This document shows positions 16,615 to 25,463 of a stretch of DNA of 64,000 nucleotides, one piece after another. The translations under genes were made by a program, and so were the position numbers. The notes beneath the pieces were generated by a model, which saw only the letters and a list, made by a program, of their open reading frames with translations, had not been told where the DNA came from and ran no database searches. Source of the stretch: Fictibacillus gelatini DSM 15865 (lineage in GTDB: Bacteria; Bacillota; Bacilli; Bacillales; Fictibacillaceae); contig NZ_AUMP01000003.1 of the NCBI RefSeq assembly GCF_000430745.1, positions 157,503 through 221,502 of the forward strand, written 5' to 3'. Numbering within the stretch: position 1 is the first letter of the stretch; each line of letters begins with the position of its first letter.

Positions 16615-17268
16615 ATGAACAATCGTGAAAAAATCGCAAGAAGAGCTGAAAAAGAAATCAAAAACGGAAATTACGTGAATCTTGGAATCGGAATGCCTAC
16701 GCTAGTGGCGAATTATATTAGTGATGATAAGGCTGTTGTTCTTCAATCCGAAAACGGGCTTCTTGGCATTGGACCTTACCCGAAGGAGGATGAAGTAGAT
16801 CCGGATTTGATTAATGCCGGCAAAGAAACGGTAACGGCGATCAAAGGGGCTTCGTACTTTGACAGTTCTGAGTCGTTTGCAATGATCCGTGGCGGGCATA
16901 TTGATGTGGCGATATTAGGAGGGATGGAAGTCTCAGAAACAGGTGACCTGGCCAACTGGATGATCCCTGGAAAAATGATTAAGGGGATGGGGGGGGCTAT
17001 GGATTTAGTGCATGGTGCCAAAAAAATTATCGTCATCATGGAACATGTGAATAAAAAAGGCGAGAGTAAAATCCTCCATTCTTGCAAGCTTCCATTAACG
17101 GGCAAAGGGGTTGTTGACCGGATCATTACCGATCGTGCGGTCATGGATGTAACAGACGCCGGGCTAAAACTTGTAGAAGTCGCTTGCGGATATACGGTGG
17201 AAGACATTCAAAGATGTACCGAGCCAAAATTGCTCGTCGGTGAAGGTGTGAAACTGGATGCTTATTAA
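16615..17268 (+). CDS. scoB: 3-oxoacid CoA-transferase subunit B
   Basis: 217-residue beta subunit. The catalytic glutamate that forms the CoA thioester is in [11 protein letters not shown] (E46); [11 protein letters not shown] and [14 protein letters not shown] are further ScoB/AtoA signatures. It follows scoA in the same operon with an AGAGAGGGG ribosome binding site. Confidence 0.93.
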   Translation: MNNREKIARRAEKEIKNGNYVNLGIGMPTLVANYISDDKAVVLQSENGLLGIGPYPKEDEVDPDLINAGKETVTAIKGASYFDSSESFAMIRGGHIDVAILGGMEVSETGDLANWMIPGKMIKGMGGAMDLVHGAKKIIVIMEHVNKKGESKILHSCKLPLTGKGVVDRIITDRAVMDVTDAGLKLVEVACGYTVEDIQRCTEPKLLVGEGVKLDAY

Positions 17269-17300
17269 CTTTTCAGAGCAAAAGGAAGGAGGAAAGAACG

Positions 17301-18482
17301 GTGAGCGCAGTTTATATGATTGACGGGGCACGGACGGCTTTCGGCAGTTTCGGAAAGTCGTTAAAAGATGTAGCCACTGCTGAACTCGGGGTAATAACGG
17401 CAAAGGAAGCGATGAAACGTTCAGGAGTGGATCCTCAAGAAATCGGTGAGGTCGTCTACGGAAATGTGATTCATTCAAGTCGAAACGCCCCTTATGTAGC
17501 CAGGCATATTGCACTCAAATCCGGCGTTCCGATCCAAACCCCTGCACTTCTCGTGAACCGGCTGTGTGGCTCGGGACTTCAAGCGGTTATATCTGCTGCG
17601 ATCACGCTGCAGCATGAAGATGCACAGGTTGCCCTTTGCGGCGGGGTGGAAAATATGTCGATGAGTCCACATGTTACGTTTAACAGTCGTTTTCATACGC
17701 AAAAGTTTGGAAGTCTTCAACTTGAAGACATGTTGTTAAATACGCTTACGGACGAATACCTTGGATCCGGAATGGGAATTACGGCGGAGAACCTGGCAAG
17801 AAAATATGAAATTACGAGAGAAGAACAAGATGAATACGCCTTATTAAGCCACAAACGGGCGGCAGCTGCCATCAAAAGCGGAAGGTTAAGTGAAGAAATC
17901 ATTCCAGTTGTCATCGGGAAAGAAGGGCAGGAATTTAGCCGGGATGAACTTGTGAAAGAAGATACGACATTAGAAAAATTGGCCGCGTTAAAACCATCGT
18001 TTGAAAAGGGCGGAACGGTAACAGCCGGAAACTCAAGCGGCATTAATGATGGCGCGGTATCGATCATTCTCGCAGAGGAAAGAAAAATGAAAGAAAAAAA
18101 GATAAAGCCTCTTGCCAAAATCGTTTCATGGGCGGTAAGCGGAGTCGAACCTTCGATTATGGGGATCGGGCCTGTACCGGCTGCTACGCGGGCACTTGAA
18201 AAAGCAGGGCTTTCGATAAACGATATTGATTACGTGGAGGTGAACGAAGCTTTTGCCTCACAGTATTTGGCCGTTGAAAAAGAATTAAAGCTCAATCGTG
18301 AAAAAACGAATGTAAACGGCGGGGCGATTAGCCTCGGACACCCGGTTGGAGCAAGCGGCGCGCGAATCCTCCTTTCCCTTGCGTACGAATTGCGCCATAA
18401 AGGAGCGCGATACGGATTGGCAAGCCTTTGTATCGGAGGCGGCCAGGGGATCGCAATGATAATTGAAAACGTGGGAGACTAA
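17301..18482 (+). CDS. Acetyl-CoA C-acetyltransferase (thiolase) 2
   Basis: 393-residue thiolase paralogue of the gene at 14699, with Cys89 in NRLCGSGLQAV, NEAFASQ, GGAISLGHPVGASGARI and CIGGGQG all intact. GTG start after AAGGAGGAAAG. Two complete thiolases bracketing a CoA-transferase suggests different chain-length preferences or a tandem duplication followed by divergence; which is the acetoacetyl-CoA enzyme cannot be read from motifs. Confidence 0.92.
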   Translation: MSAVYMIDGARTAFGSFGKSLKDVATAELGVITAKEAMKRSGVDPQEIGEVVYGNVIHSSRNAPYVARHIALKSGVPIQTPALLVNRLCGSGLQAVISAAITLQHEDAQVALCGGVENMSMSPHVTFNSRFHTQKFGSLQLEDMLLNTLTDEYLGSGMGITAENLARKYEITREEQDEYALLSHKRAAAAIKSGRLSEEIIPVVIGKEGQEFSRDELVKEDTTLEKLAALKPSFEKGGTVTAGNSSGINDGAVSIILAEERKMKEKKIKPLAKIVSWAVSGVEPSIMGIGPVPAATRALEKAGLSINDIDYVEVNEAFASQYLAVEKELKLNREKTNVNGGAISLGHPVGASGARILLSLAYELRHKGARYGLASLCIGGGQGIAMIIENVGD

Positions 18483-18484
18483 TG

Positions 18485-18519
18485 GAAAACCCGAAGCGAA
18501 ACGTTCACTTCGGGTTTTC
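18485..18519. terminator. Terminator of the acetoacetate operon
   Basis: GAAAACCCGAAG (18485-18496) pairs with CTTCGGGTTTTC (18508-18519). It separates the operon from the convergent aldo/keto reductase gene and could work in both directions. Confidence 0.8.
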
Positions 18520-18525
18520 AGCGTA

Positions 18526-19440
18526 TTAACTTCGATGCGCGTTATACACATCAGCTTTCGTTCGTTCTTGAATCCATAAAACGTCTTCTTTTGTCAATGG
18601 AGAAACGTGTGAAGCGTCGATATTGGCTGTTAATTGCCGAATCGAGCTTGCACCGGGAATGACGGCCGCGACCGCAGGATGAGCAAGGGCATACTTGAGA
18701 GCAATTTGGTTAACTGGAATACTATTAAAACGTTCCTGCAATTGTTTGACGATGTCTTTAATTTCCTTGCCAGAATAATTTAAATAAGAATCTTCATCGT
18801 CCCTTGTTAACGCCCGTTCAGAAAGCCATCCTTTTGCGACAGGGCCACGGGCGATGACGCTTATGTTTTTATCATGCAAATAATCAAGCATTTCTTCTTC
18901 CGGACGCCTGTCGAGAATACTGTATTGCATCATGACGCTTACGATTCTGGAATGTTCGGCATAATAACGGATGACATTTGGGCGAATCGAAGAAATGCCA
19001 TAATAGCGAATCACTCCCTCATCCATCAGTTCATCGAAAGCAGCTATCGTCTCGTCCATCCGATCTTCAATCGTTCCCCCATGGAGCTGATACAAGTCAA
19101 TGTAGTCGGTTTGAAGGCGGTGAAGGCTGTCTTTCACCGCCTGTTTAATATGCGTTTTCGAAGGATCCCAATCCCATCCCTCTTTTCCCTCTGTCCAGCG
19201 GTTGCCTACTTTTGTCGCTAAGATGATATACTTGCGAAAGTCTTTTACAGCCGACCCTACCATCTCTTCATTCCAGCCAAACTGATAGAGGTCCGCTGTA
19301 TCAAAAAAATTGACGCCGGCCTCATACGCCTTTTGGATCATCTCTTGATTGAATGATTCTTTTCCTTTTACGAGAGACATACAGCCAAATCCAATTTCAC
19401 TAACGACGAGGTCGGAATGGCCCAGTCGATTTTTTCTCAT
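18526..19440 (-). CDS. yqkF: Aldo/keto reductase (YqkF-like)
   Basis: 304-residue NADPH-dependent aldo/keto reductase. The catalytic tetrad is visible: Asp and Tyr in NFFDTADLYQFGWNE, Lys in LATKVG, His in LYQLHGG; the cofactor end reads IPGASSIRQL. Start is the ATG at 19440, spaced correctly from AGAGGTGAT; the GTG nine bases upstream lies inside that site. Its place next to mciZ and nudF matches yqkF of B. subtilis. Substrate is unknown. Confidence 0.88.
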   Translation of the reverse strand: MRKNRLGHSDLVVSEIGFGCMSLVKGKESFNQEMIQKAYEAGVNFFDTADLYQFGWNEEMVGSAVKDFRKYIILATKVGNRWTEGKEGWDWDPSKTHIKQAVKDSLHRLQTDYIDLYQLHGGTIEDRMDETIAAFDELMDEGVIRYYGISSIRPNVIRYYAEHSRIVSVMMQYSILDRRPEEEMLDYLHDKNISVIARGPVAKGWLSERALTRDDEDSYLNYSGKEIKDIVKQLQERFNSIPVNQIALKYALAHPAVAAVIPGASSIRQLTANIDASHVSPLTKEDVLWIQERTKADVYNAHRS

Positions 19441-19490
19441 CTCGATCACCTCTTATAAGAAAAGGTACCAGATTTTAAGGAAAAATAAAA

Positions 19491-19508
19491 ACCTTCCCGC
19501 TCGGAAGG
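19491..19508 (-). terminator. Terminator of mciZ
   Basis: Minus strand CCTTCC-GAGCG-GGAAGG followed by TTTTTATTTTT, 3 bases after the mciZ stop codon. Confidence 0.75.
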
Positions 19509-19511
19509 CTT

Positions 19512-19637
19512 TTATTTACCAGATGTTATCCATTCCTGGACAGTCTGATATTGTTTCATATATTGTTTTAACATCCATTTAATTTGCCACGCTTTACCGA
19601 CCATCGTTACACAATTTGGTTGAAGATAGATTTTCAT
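19512..19637 (-). CDS. mciZ: MciZ, mother-cell inhibitor of FtsZ
   Basis: 41-codon gene with a strong GGAGCCAGGAG ribosome binding site. The product begins MKIYLQPNCVTMVGKAWQIK and ends QEWITSGK; the VGKAWxI core and C-terminal W align with B. subtilis MciZ (40 aa), which binds the FtsZ C-terminal domain and blocks Z-ring assembly in the mother cell during sporulation. The location between the aldo/keto reductase and nudF is the same as in B. subtilis. A tentative sigma-E-like promoter (ACATAAA, 15 bases, AATACTAT) lies upstream on the minus strand at plus 19668-19697. A terminator follows directly. Confidence 0.88.
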   Translation of the reverse strand: MKIYLQPNCVTMVGKAWQIKWMLKQYMKQYQTVQEWITSGK

Positions 19638-19657
19638 CTCCTGGCTCCTTTTCGATG

Positions 19658-19686
19658 TTGATTAGGAATAGTATTTGTTCTATGGT
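19658..19686 (+). promoter_or_regulatory. Sigma-A promoter of nudF
   Basis: TTGATT (19658-19663), 17 bases, TATGGT (19681-19686), 46 bases before the nudF ATG and divergent from mciZ. Confidence 0.5.
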
Positions 19687-19732
19687 AGACTTTATGTACA
19701 GGATGAGTAGAATAGAACTGGAGTGAATATAG

Positions 19733-20287
19733 ATGGACCATTTAACAGAAAAAACATTATCTACAGAAGAAATCTTTAAAGGTAGAATCATTGATGTCCA
19801 GGTAGATGAAGTACTGCTTCCGGATGGAAAGAAAGGTAAGCGCGAAATTGTTAAACACCCGGGAGCGGTAGCAGTCATTGCGTTAACTCCTCATGATAAA
19901 TTGTTGCTTGTGCGCCAATTCCGAAAACCGCTTGAAAAAACGATCATTGAAATTCCAGCAGGGAAGCTTGAAAAAGGGGAAGACCCAGAAGAATCCGCAA
20001 AGCGCGAGTTGCTGGAGGAGACTGGATATGAGTGCCAGACGCTTGCCCACGTTACTTCCTTTTATACAGCTCCCGGATTTTCGGATGAATTGATTCATAT
20101 TTACTATACAGACACGTTGAAGGAAGCCGTTGAGCAACAAACGGATGATGATGAATTTGTGGAAGTAATCGAAGTTTCGCTTGATAAAGCATTAAAGTAT
20201 GTTGCGGATGGACAAATTTGTGACGCGAAAACAGTATTTGCCGTTCAATATGTACAACTCAAAAAAGAGATGAGAAAAAATGCTTAA
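19733..20287 (+). CDS. nudF: ADP-ribose pyrophosphatase (Nudix)
   Basis: 184-residue Nudix hydrolase converting ADP-ribose to AMP and ribose 5-phosphate. The Nudix box spans residues 77-99 (GKLEKGEDPEESAKRELLEE onward), preceded by VRQFRKPLEKTIIEIPAG and with a proline at about 16 residues after the box, as in ADP-ribose-specific members. It overlaps the next gene by 8 bases. Orthologous position to yqkG of B. subtilis. Confidence 0.92.
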   Translation: MDHLTEKTLSTEEIFKGRIIDVQVDEVLLPDGKKGKREIVKHPGAVAVIALTPHDKLLLVRQFRKPLEKTIIEIPAGKLEKGEDPEESAKRELLEETGYECQTLAHVTSFYTAPGFSDELIHIYYTDTLKEAVEQQTDDDEFVEVIEVSLDKALKYVADGQICDAKTVFAVQYVQLKKEMRKNA

Positions 20288-21455
20288 TCGCTATTATGCA
20301 GATCTTCACATTCATATTGGCCGCACGGATTCGGGTAAACCGGTTAAAATAACAGGGGCACGGTCATTAACGTTAAAAAATATTTTAGAAACGGCCGCAA
20401 ATGTTAAAGGAATGAACATGATCGGAGTCATCGATTGTCATGTTCCAGAAATAATTGCAGAACTTGAACGGCTGATCGCTGAAGGTGAAGTCTTTGAACA
20501 TGAAGAAGGCGGGGTCTGGTTTAAACATATTTGTTTAATTTTAGGATCAGAAATTGAAGTATATGACGAAAGTTGCCGCGGGCCTATTCATGTCCTTGCT
20601 TTTATGCCTAAACTCGAGAAAATGAAACAATTTAGCCACTATTTAGCGGAACGAATGAAAAATATTACATTAAGCTCGCAGCGAATCTATGAAACAGGGG
20701 AAAATCTGCAGCGGAAAGTAAAAGAGCTGGGCGGATTATTTATTCCGGCTCATGTCTTTACGCCTCATAAAAGCTTGTATGGCAAAGGAGTCTGTTCAAC
20801 CCTCACTGAAGTGCTCGATCCCTTCCTTATTGATGGAATTGAGCTTGGATTAAGTTCCGACACCCACATGGCCGAGACGATTCAAGAATTAGAAAAGTAT
20901 ACGTTTCTATCAAATTCAGATGCGCATTCTCTAGAAAAAATCGGTAGAGAATATCAAATCGTCCAGATGGCAAAACCGACATTCAAAGAACTTGAACTTG
21001 CGCTTTTAGAAAAAGACGGCCGTAAAGTGATCGCAAACTTTGGATTAAATCCTAAATTAGGCAAGTATTATCAAACGACCTGTGAAAAATGTGGGGCTGG
21101 GTTTAACGATATTTCCACGCTTGAATGTCCCTTTTGCGGAAGCAGGCGATTTGTCAAAGGGGTGCGCGACAGGTTGTTCGAGCTTAGCGAAAGTGGAAAG
21201 CAAAAGCGGCGCGCCCGCCCGCCATACGTACATCAGGTGCCGCTTGAATTTCTCCCCTCACTTGGTAAGAAGACGCTTGAAAAACTTCGCGACCATTTTG
21301 GAACGGATATGGCGATTCTTCATGAAGTTTCAGAGACACAGTTGAAACAAGTCGTAAAGCCAGAACTAGCTACAATGATTTTAAATGCTAGAGCCGGTAA
21401 ACTCCTCATTCAAACTGGAGGCGGTGGAGTTTATGGCAAAATAAAAAATTCTTAA
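20280..21455 (+). CDS. Endonuclease Q (EndoQ)-like PHP-domain DNA repair nuclease
   Basis: 391 residues. N-terminal PHP domain with metal ligands in DLHIHIGRTD, IDCHVPE, PAHVFTPH and SNSDAHSLEKIG; then a zinc ribbon CEKCGAGF...CPFCGSRRF at about residues 268-288; then a helix-hairpin-helix segment around LPSLGKKTLEKLRDHFG. This order is that of EndoQ, which nicks 5' of uracil, hypoxanthine, xanthine and abasic sites in archaea and some Bacillus. It starts 8 bases inside nudF, so the two are coupled. B. subtilis has only a divergent protein in this place. Confidence 0.85.
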   Translation: MLNRYYADLHIHIGRTDSGKPVKITGARSLTLKNILETAANVKGMNMIGVIDCHVPEIIAELERLIAEGEVFEHEEGGVWFKHICLILGSEIEVYDESCRGPIHVLAFMPKLEKMKQFSHYLAERMKNITLSSQRIYETGENLQRKVKELGGLFIPAHVFTPHKSLYGKGVCSTLTEVLDPFLIDGIELGLSSDTHMAETIQELEKYTFLSNSDAHSLEKIGREYQIVQMAKPTFKELELALLEKDGRKVIANFGLNPKLGKYYQTTCEKCGAGFNDISTLECPFCGSRRFVKGVRDRLFELSESGKQKRRARPPYVHQVPLEFLPSLGKKTLEKLRDHFGTDMAILHEVSETQLKQVVKPELATMILNARAGKLLIQTGGGGVYGKIKNS

Positions 21456-21483
21456 GGAAGCGGATTCTTCTGCTTCCTTTTAA
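21454..21483 (+). terminator. Terminator of nudF-endoQ
   Basis: AAGGAAGC (21454-21461) and GCTTCCTT (21472-21479) with a 10-base loop, followed by TTAAAAC. Confidence 0.6.
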
Positions 21484-21489
21484 AACCTA

Positions 21490-21517
21490 TCATATCTCCC
21501 GGCTTTTCTCATAGAAT
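21490..21517 (+). promoter_or_regulatory. Sigma-E promoter of spoIIM
   Basis: TCATATC (21490-21496), 13 bases, CATAGAAT (21510-21517; 7 of 8 to CATACAAT). spoIIM is known to be sigma-E dependent in B. subtilis. Confidence 0.6.
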
Positions 21518-21546
21518 GAATTAAGAGAAAAAGGGAGGCTATCAGA

Positions 21547-22188
21547 ATGCATGTCAATAAAATAAAAAGATCGATTCGACTGCACGTTCAAGAAAATTAT
21601 TCATTGTACGCGTTTGTGACGGTTCTTTTTTTAATGGGCATTATTTTCGGAGCCGTAATTGTCAATAGTTTAACCGACGCGCAGCGGCATGATTTATTTA
21701 CGTATGTATCCCGTTTTTTTGGCCAGGTATCGGACGGAAATTTTGCGCGGGCAGCAGATATGTTCCATCAGAGCTATAGCTATTACTTAAAATATGTTGC
21801 CATTATGTGGCTTCTTGGTCTTTCTGTTATCGGACTGCCCATCATTTTAATTCTTCTATTTGTGAAAGGGATCGTCGTAGGATTTACGGTTGGCTTTCTT
21901 GTCAATCAAATGGGCTGGCACGGATTTTTATTATCGTTTGTCTCTGTTCTTCCGCAAAATTTAGTTCTCGTTCCTTGCTTTATTATTGTAACAGCCGCTT
22001 CCATTTCGTTTTCTATTAAAATGATTAGAAAACAGTTTATGAAACGAACGAACGAACCTTTTTTCCCATCCTTCCTTAAGTATTCTTGTTTAATTATCGG
22101 AATGGGGATCTTTCTAATCATTGTGTCGGCATTTGAGGCGTACGTTTCACCGGGGTTAATGAAAAGTGTCATTAGTCTAACCAGATAA
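21547..22188 (+). CDS. spoIIM: Stage II sporulation protein M
   Basis: 213-residue integral membrane protein with about five helices, one third of the SpoIID-SpoIIM-SpoIIP machine that remodels septal peptidoglycan and drives engulfment. N-terminal basic segment KIKRSIRLHVQENYSLYAFV, the SVLPQNLVLVP loop and a C-terminal helix are typical. AGGGAGG precedes the ATG. Location between endoQ and fur matches Bacillus synteny. Confidence 0.92.
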   Translation: MHVNKIKRSIRLHVQENYSLYAFVTVLFLMGIIFGAVIVNSLTDAQRHDLFTYVSRFFGQVSDGNFARAADMFHQSYSYYLKYVAIMWLLGLSVIGLPIILILLFVKGIVVGFTVGFLVNQMGWHGFLLSFVSVLPQNLVLVPCFIIVTAASISFSIKMIRKQFMKRTNEPFFPSFLKYSCLIIGMGIFLIIVSAFEAYVSPGLMKSVISLTR

Positions 22189-22197
22189 TAATTATTA
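22183..22197. promoter_or_regulatory. Fur/PerR-type box upstream of fur
   Basis: AGATAATAATTATTA matches the Fur consensus at 13 of 15 and the PerR consensus at 12 of 15. It overlaps the end of spoIIM, 44 bases ahead of the fur -35. PerR controls fur in B. subtilis; which protein would bind here is not decidable by eye. Confidence 0.45.
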
Positions 22198-22241
22198 TTA
22201 AAAAAGAATGGATACTACATGTAATTTAAAATTACTTTAAA

Positions 22242-22271
22242 TTGACAGTTTTTCTTTCCATCCCTTATAAT
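22242..22271 (+). promoter_or_regulatory. Sigma-A promoter of fur
   Basis: Consensus TTGACA (22242-22247) and TATAAT (22266-22271) with an 18-base spacer, 32 bases before the fur start. Confidence 0.85.
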
Positions 22272-22303
22272 GAAAGTGGTTTATATTAAGGGAGGATAAA
22301 GGT

Positions 22304-22753
22304 ATGGAAAGCAGACTAGACCGGATTAAAAAGCAGTTGCATTCCCAAAGTTATAAATTGACTCCACAACGAGAGGCGACGGTCCGAGTCCTCCTTGAGC
22401 ATGAGGAAGATCATTTAAGTGCTGAAGATGTTTATCTTCTCGTAAAAGAAAAGTCACCGGAAATTGGTTTGGCTACCGTTTATCGAACATTGGAACTGTT
22501 GACTGAGTTAAAGGTAGTAGATAAAATTAATTTCGGGGATGGTGTGTCCCGTTATGATTTGCGTACGGAAGGTGCGGAACATTTTCATCATCACCTCGTT
22601 TGTTTAGAATGTGGAGCAGTAGATGAAATTCAAGAAGATTTACTTGGCGATGTAGAGAAAATTGTGGAAGAACGTTGGAACTTTAAAATAAAAGATCACC
22701 GTCTTACGTTTCACGGAATATGTCATCGTTGTCACGAAAAGGCGGAATCTTAA
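22304..22753 (+). CDS. fur: Ferric uptake regulator Fur
   Basis: 149-residue iron-sensing repressor. Winged-helix DNA-binding half with LTPQREATVRVLLEHEEDHLSAEDVY and ATVYRTLELL, metal-site histidines in EHFHHHLVC, and structural zinc cysteine pairs CLECG and CHRCH. Its targets in this window plausibly include the boxes at 8065, 8224 and 55072. Confidence 0.95.
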   Translation: MESRLDRIKKQLHSQSYKLTPQREATVRVLLEHEEDHLSAEDVYLLVKEKSPEIGLATVYRTLELLTELKVVDKINFGDGVSRYDLRTEGAEHFHHHLVCLECGAVDEIQEDLLGDVEKIVEERWNFKIKDHRLTFHGICHRCHEKAES

Positions 22754-22757
22754 AGCT

Positions 22758-22786
22758 GAAACCTTTAGTGATGAAGGTTTCTTTTT
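22758..22786 (+). terminator. Terminator of fur
   Basis: GAAACCTT (22758-22765) pairs with AAGGTTTC (22774-22781), followed by TTTTTGTTTT. Confidence 0.85.
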
Positions 22787-22923
22787 GTTTTACAAAACCG
22801 GAAGAATCCGTTAACGTTAAAGAGAGTGGGAAAATTTTAGTATAATGATACTTTTTATTGGCATAACCTGTACTAATAAATAAGTTTAGGTGTCTAAGCG
22901 AAAAGTACGGGAGGAAGCCAGGC

Positions 22924-23154
22924 ATGAAATCATGGTTAAAGCTATGCTGGAACACGGTAAAGGTTTTCATTGCGTTTTCAATTTGTACAGCGATGTTCTA
23001 TTATGGACTCAGATGGCTTAATCAAGAATATGAGGACTATCATAGATACGACGAGCCAGAAGGAAAAGCGGTTAAAGTTTTTCAACTTAATCTCTCTGAA
23101 GAAGGCGGAAATAGAATGGAGCGATTGCTCTATTTTTACAAGTCGGGTGAATAA
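22924..23154 (+). CDS. yqzK: YqzK (DUF4227) small membrane protein
   Basis: 76-residue protein with one N-terminal transmembrane helix (about 9-30) and a Tyr/Asp/Glu-rich tail ([20 protein letters not shown]). It sits between fur and xerD as in B. subtilis. GGGAGGAAGCC precedes the ATG. Function is unknown. It ends 13 bases before xerD. Confidence 0.85.
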   Translation: MKSWLKLCWNTVKVFIAFSICTAMFYYGLRWLNQEYEDYHRYDEPEGKAVKVFQLNLSEEGGNRMERLLYFYKSGE

Positions 23155-23167
23155 GGAGCGAAAACAA

Positions 23168-24058
23168 ATGCGGGATCATGTCTCTGATTTTATACACTAT
23201 TTGATAGTGGAACGCGGCCTTTCAACAAACACAGTTGAATCTTATAAGCGAGACTTAACCCACTATATTGAGTTCCTGCAAAAAGTAGATCAAATCTCTA
23301 GAATCAATGATGTACAAAGAGGGAACATAATGGGTTTTTTAATTCATTTGAAAGATAATGGAAAGGCTTCCACGACGATTGCCAGACATATTGCTTCTAT
23401 TCGGGCCTTTCATCAATTTTTATTAAGGGAAAAAGCGGCGGAATCCGACCCGTCCGTACATATTGAAACGCCGAAAACCGAACGGAGGCTGCCGAAAGTA
23501 CTCTCCACCAAAGAAGTAGAGGCTTTGCTTGATACACCGGAACGAAATGATGCATTTGGGATTCGGGACAAAGCAATGCTGGAGCTTTTATATGCTACAG
23601 GCATACGTGTATCAGAGCTAGTCAATCTTAACTTAACCGATGTTCATTTATCGATGGGCTTTGTTCGCTGTCTTGGAAAAGGAAATAAAGAACGGATTAT
23701 ACCGCTCGGTCGCATGGCCAATGAAGCAGTCGAATTGTATTTGAATAAAGGGCGCCCCGTATTGGCGAGAGGGAAACAACCGGAAGCGCTCTTTCTGAAC
23801 CATCATGGCAATCGTCTATCAAGACAAGGTTTTTGGAAAATTTTAAAGCAGCTTGCGCAAAAAGCGAACATTAATAAAGAGCTAACCCCCCATACGTTAC
23901 GGCATTCATTCGCTACTCATCTGCTGGAAAATGGCGCTGATTTACGGGCTGTACAAGAAATGTTAGGTCATGCGGATATTTCAACGACTCAAATATATAC
24001 ACATGTTTCAAAAACGCGTTTAAGGGAAATATACGCATCGTTTCATCCACGGGCATAA
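23168..24058 (+). CDS. xerD: Tyrosine recombinase XerD
   Basis: 296-residue site-specific recombinase resolving chromosome dimers at dif with XerC. N-terminal SAM-like core-binding domain ([22 protein letters not shown]), then the catalytic domain with Arg in [12 protein letters not shown], Lys in [34 protein letters not shown] with His and the nucleophile Tyr. ATG at 23168 is preceded by AAGGAGCG and gives the usual family length; the longer frame upstream overlaps yqzK. Confidence 0.94.
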   Translation: MRDHVSDFIHYLIVERGLSTNTVESYKRDLTHYIEFLQKVDQISRINDVQRGNIMGFLIHLKDNGKASTTIARHIASIRAFHQFLLREKAAESDPSVHIETPKTERRLPKVLSTKEVEALLDTPERNDAFGIRDKAMLELLYATGIRVSELVNLNLTDVHLSMGFVRCLGKGNKERIIPLGRMANEAVELYLNKGRPVLARGKQPEALFLNHHGNRLSRQGFWKILKQLAQKANINKELTPHTLRHSFATHLLENGADLRAVQEMLGHADISTTQIYTHVSKTRLREIYASFHPRA

Positions 24059-24119
24059 ACATCAAATTTTATTTGTACTCTTTTTTGAAATATGAGAAAA
24101 TAAAAGAGGTATAACTTTA

Positions 24120-24200
24120 ATGAATCAGTCATGCTTTTGCAATTGCAAAAGCTGTTGTTCACCTATAAGATGTCTGACTTCTGACCTCATATGTAAATAG
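24120..24200 (+). CDS. Possible 26-codon cysteine-rich peptide
   Basis: ATG at 24120, 10 bases after AGAGGT, opens a 26-codon frame with seven cysteines, starting MNQSCFCNCKSCCSP and ending LICK, stop TAG at 24198-24200. No family is recognised. The same DNA contains a perfect 20-bp palindrome (24133-24152) and a repeated TCTGAC (24174 and 24181), so the bases may instead be a regulatory site ahead of deoB. It is the main content of the 207-base gap between xerD and deoB. Confidence 0.3.
   Translation: MNQSCFCNCKSCCSPIRCLTSDLICK
24133..24152. promoter_or_regulatory. Perfect 20-bp palindrome upstream of deoB
   Basis: GCTTTTGCAATTGCAAAAGC is fully symmetric and lies 114 bases before deoB. It could be an operator for a dimeric regulator of the nucleoside operon; it is not followed by a T run, so it is not a simple terminator. 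No matching regulator is recognised. Confidence 0.4.
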
Positions 24201-24265
24201 TTTTCTTTGTTGGACATTAGGAGATAGTAGTTTATATTGTGATTTTTATCGTAGGAGGAAAATGT

Positions 24266-25450
24266 ATGGGTTATAAACGGTTTAAACGAGTTTTCGTTAT
24301 TGTCATGGATTCAGTCGGCATAGGGGAAGCGCCTGATGCGGCAAAATTTAATGATTTGGGTGCAAATACACTTGGACATATCGCAGAAAAAATGAATGGT
24401 TTACATATGCCAAATATGGAGAAGCTCGGTTTGGGCTGTATTGAACCAATAAAAGGAATAGAAAAAGTAAAACATCCCCTCGCGCACTATGCTAAGTTAC
24501 AAGAAGCTTCGAACGGGAAAGATACAATGACAGGGCATTGGGAGATTATGGGTCTTCGAATTGATACACCTTTCCAAACATTCCCTGAAGGGTTCCCTGA
24601 AGAGCTGATTAAAGAATTAGAAGAAAAAACAGGCAGAAAAGTAATTGGCAATAAACCCGCTTCCGGAACGGAAATTATTAAGGAACTGGGCGAAGAACAT
24701 ATGAAAACCGGTGCTTTAATCGTCTATACATCAGCAGACTCTGTTTTGCAAATTGCTGCTCACGAAGAAATTGTGCCGCTTGATGAGCTTTATAATATTT
24801 GTGAAATCGCAAGAGAAATGACAAAAAATGAGAAATATATGGTAGGACGAATTATCGCACGCCCATTTGTCGGCAAGCCGGGACAATTTGAGCGGACGGC
24901 GAATCGCCACGATTATGCGCTTAAACCGTTTGGGCGGACGGTTATGAACGAATTAAAGGACAGTGGATATGATTCAATTGCACTTGGGAAAATTTCCGAT
25001 ATATTCGATGGCGAAGGGGTAACTGAAACCATTCGGACAAAGTCGAATATGGATGGAATGGACCAACTCGTCAAGTCAATGGATAAAGCGTTTACAGGCT
25101 TGAATTTTTTAAACCTTGTCGATTTTGATGCCGTCTACGGTCATCGCCGCGATCCTCTAGGGTATGGCAAGGCGCTAGAAGAGTTTGACAGCCGTCTACC
25201 GGAAGTCCTTAATAAACTTCATGAGGATGATCTTTTAATTATTACCGCCGATCACGGTAACGACCCGGTTCATCATGGAACAGACCATACGAGAGAGTAC
25301 GTGCCGCTTATCGTCTATTACAAAGAGATAAATGAAGGAAAAAAACTGCAAGTAAGCTCGACTTATGCCGATATCGGCGCAACAATCGCTGATAACTTCG
25401 GGATTAAAATGCCAGATAACGGAGTAAGTTTTTTAAATCAATTAAACTAG
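24266..25450 (+). CDS. deoB: Phosphopentomutase
   Basis: 394-residue enzyme interconverting (deoxy)ribose 1- and 5-phosphates, of the alkaline phosphatase superfamily. Metal ligands appear in [38 protein letters not shown] at 24266 follows TAGGAGGAAAA; an upstream in-frame codon at 24239 is rejected because it precedes that site. First gene of deoB-punA-pdp for nucleoside salvage. Confidence 0.95.
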   Translation: MGYKRFKRVFVIVMDSVGIGEAPDAAKFNDLGANTLGHIAEKMNGLHMPNMEKLGLGCIEPIKGIEKVKHPLAHYAKLQEASNGKDTMTGHWEIMGLRIDTPFQTFPEGFPEELIKELEEKTGRKVIGNKPASGTEIIKELGEEHMKTGALIVYTSADSVLQIAAHEEIVPLDELYNICEIAREMTKNEKYMVGRIIARPFVGKPGQFERTANRHDYALKPFGRTVMNELKDSGYDSIALGKISDIFDGEGVTETIRTKSNMDGMDQLVKSMDKAFTGLNFLNLVDFDAVYGHRRDPLGYGKALEEFDSRLPEVLNKLHEDDLLIITADHGNDPVHHGTDHTREYVPLIVYYKEINEGKKLQVSSTYADIGATIADNFGIKMPDNGVSFLNQLN

Positions 25451-25463
25451 GGGGTAAACGATT

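Noticed and set aside
24133-24152. Palindrome as a terminator of xerD
   Set aside because: No T run follows the stem, and there is no loop in the perfectly symmetric centre.
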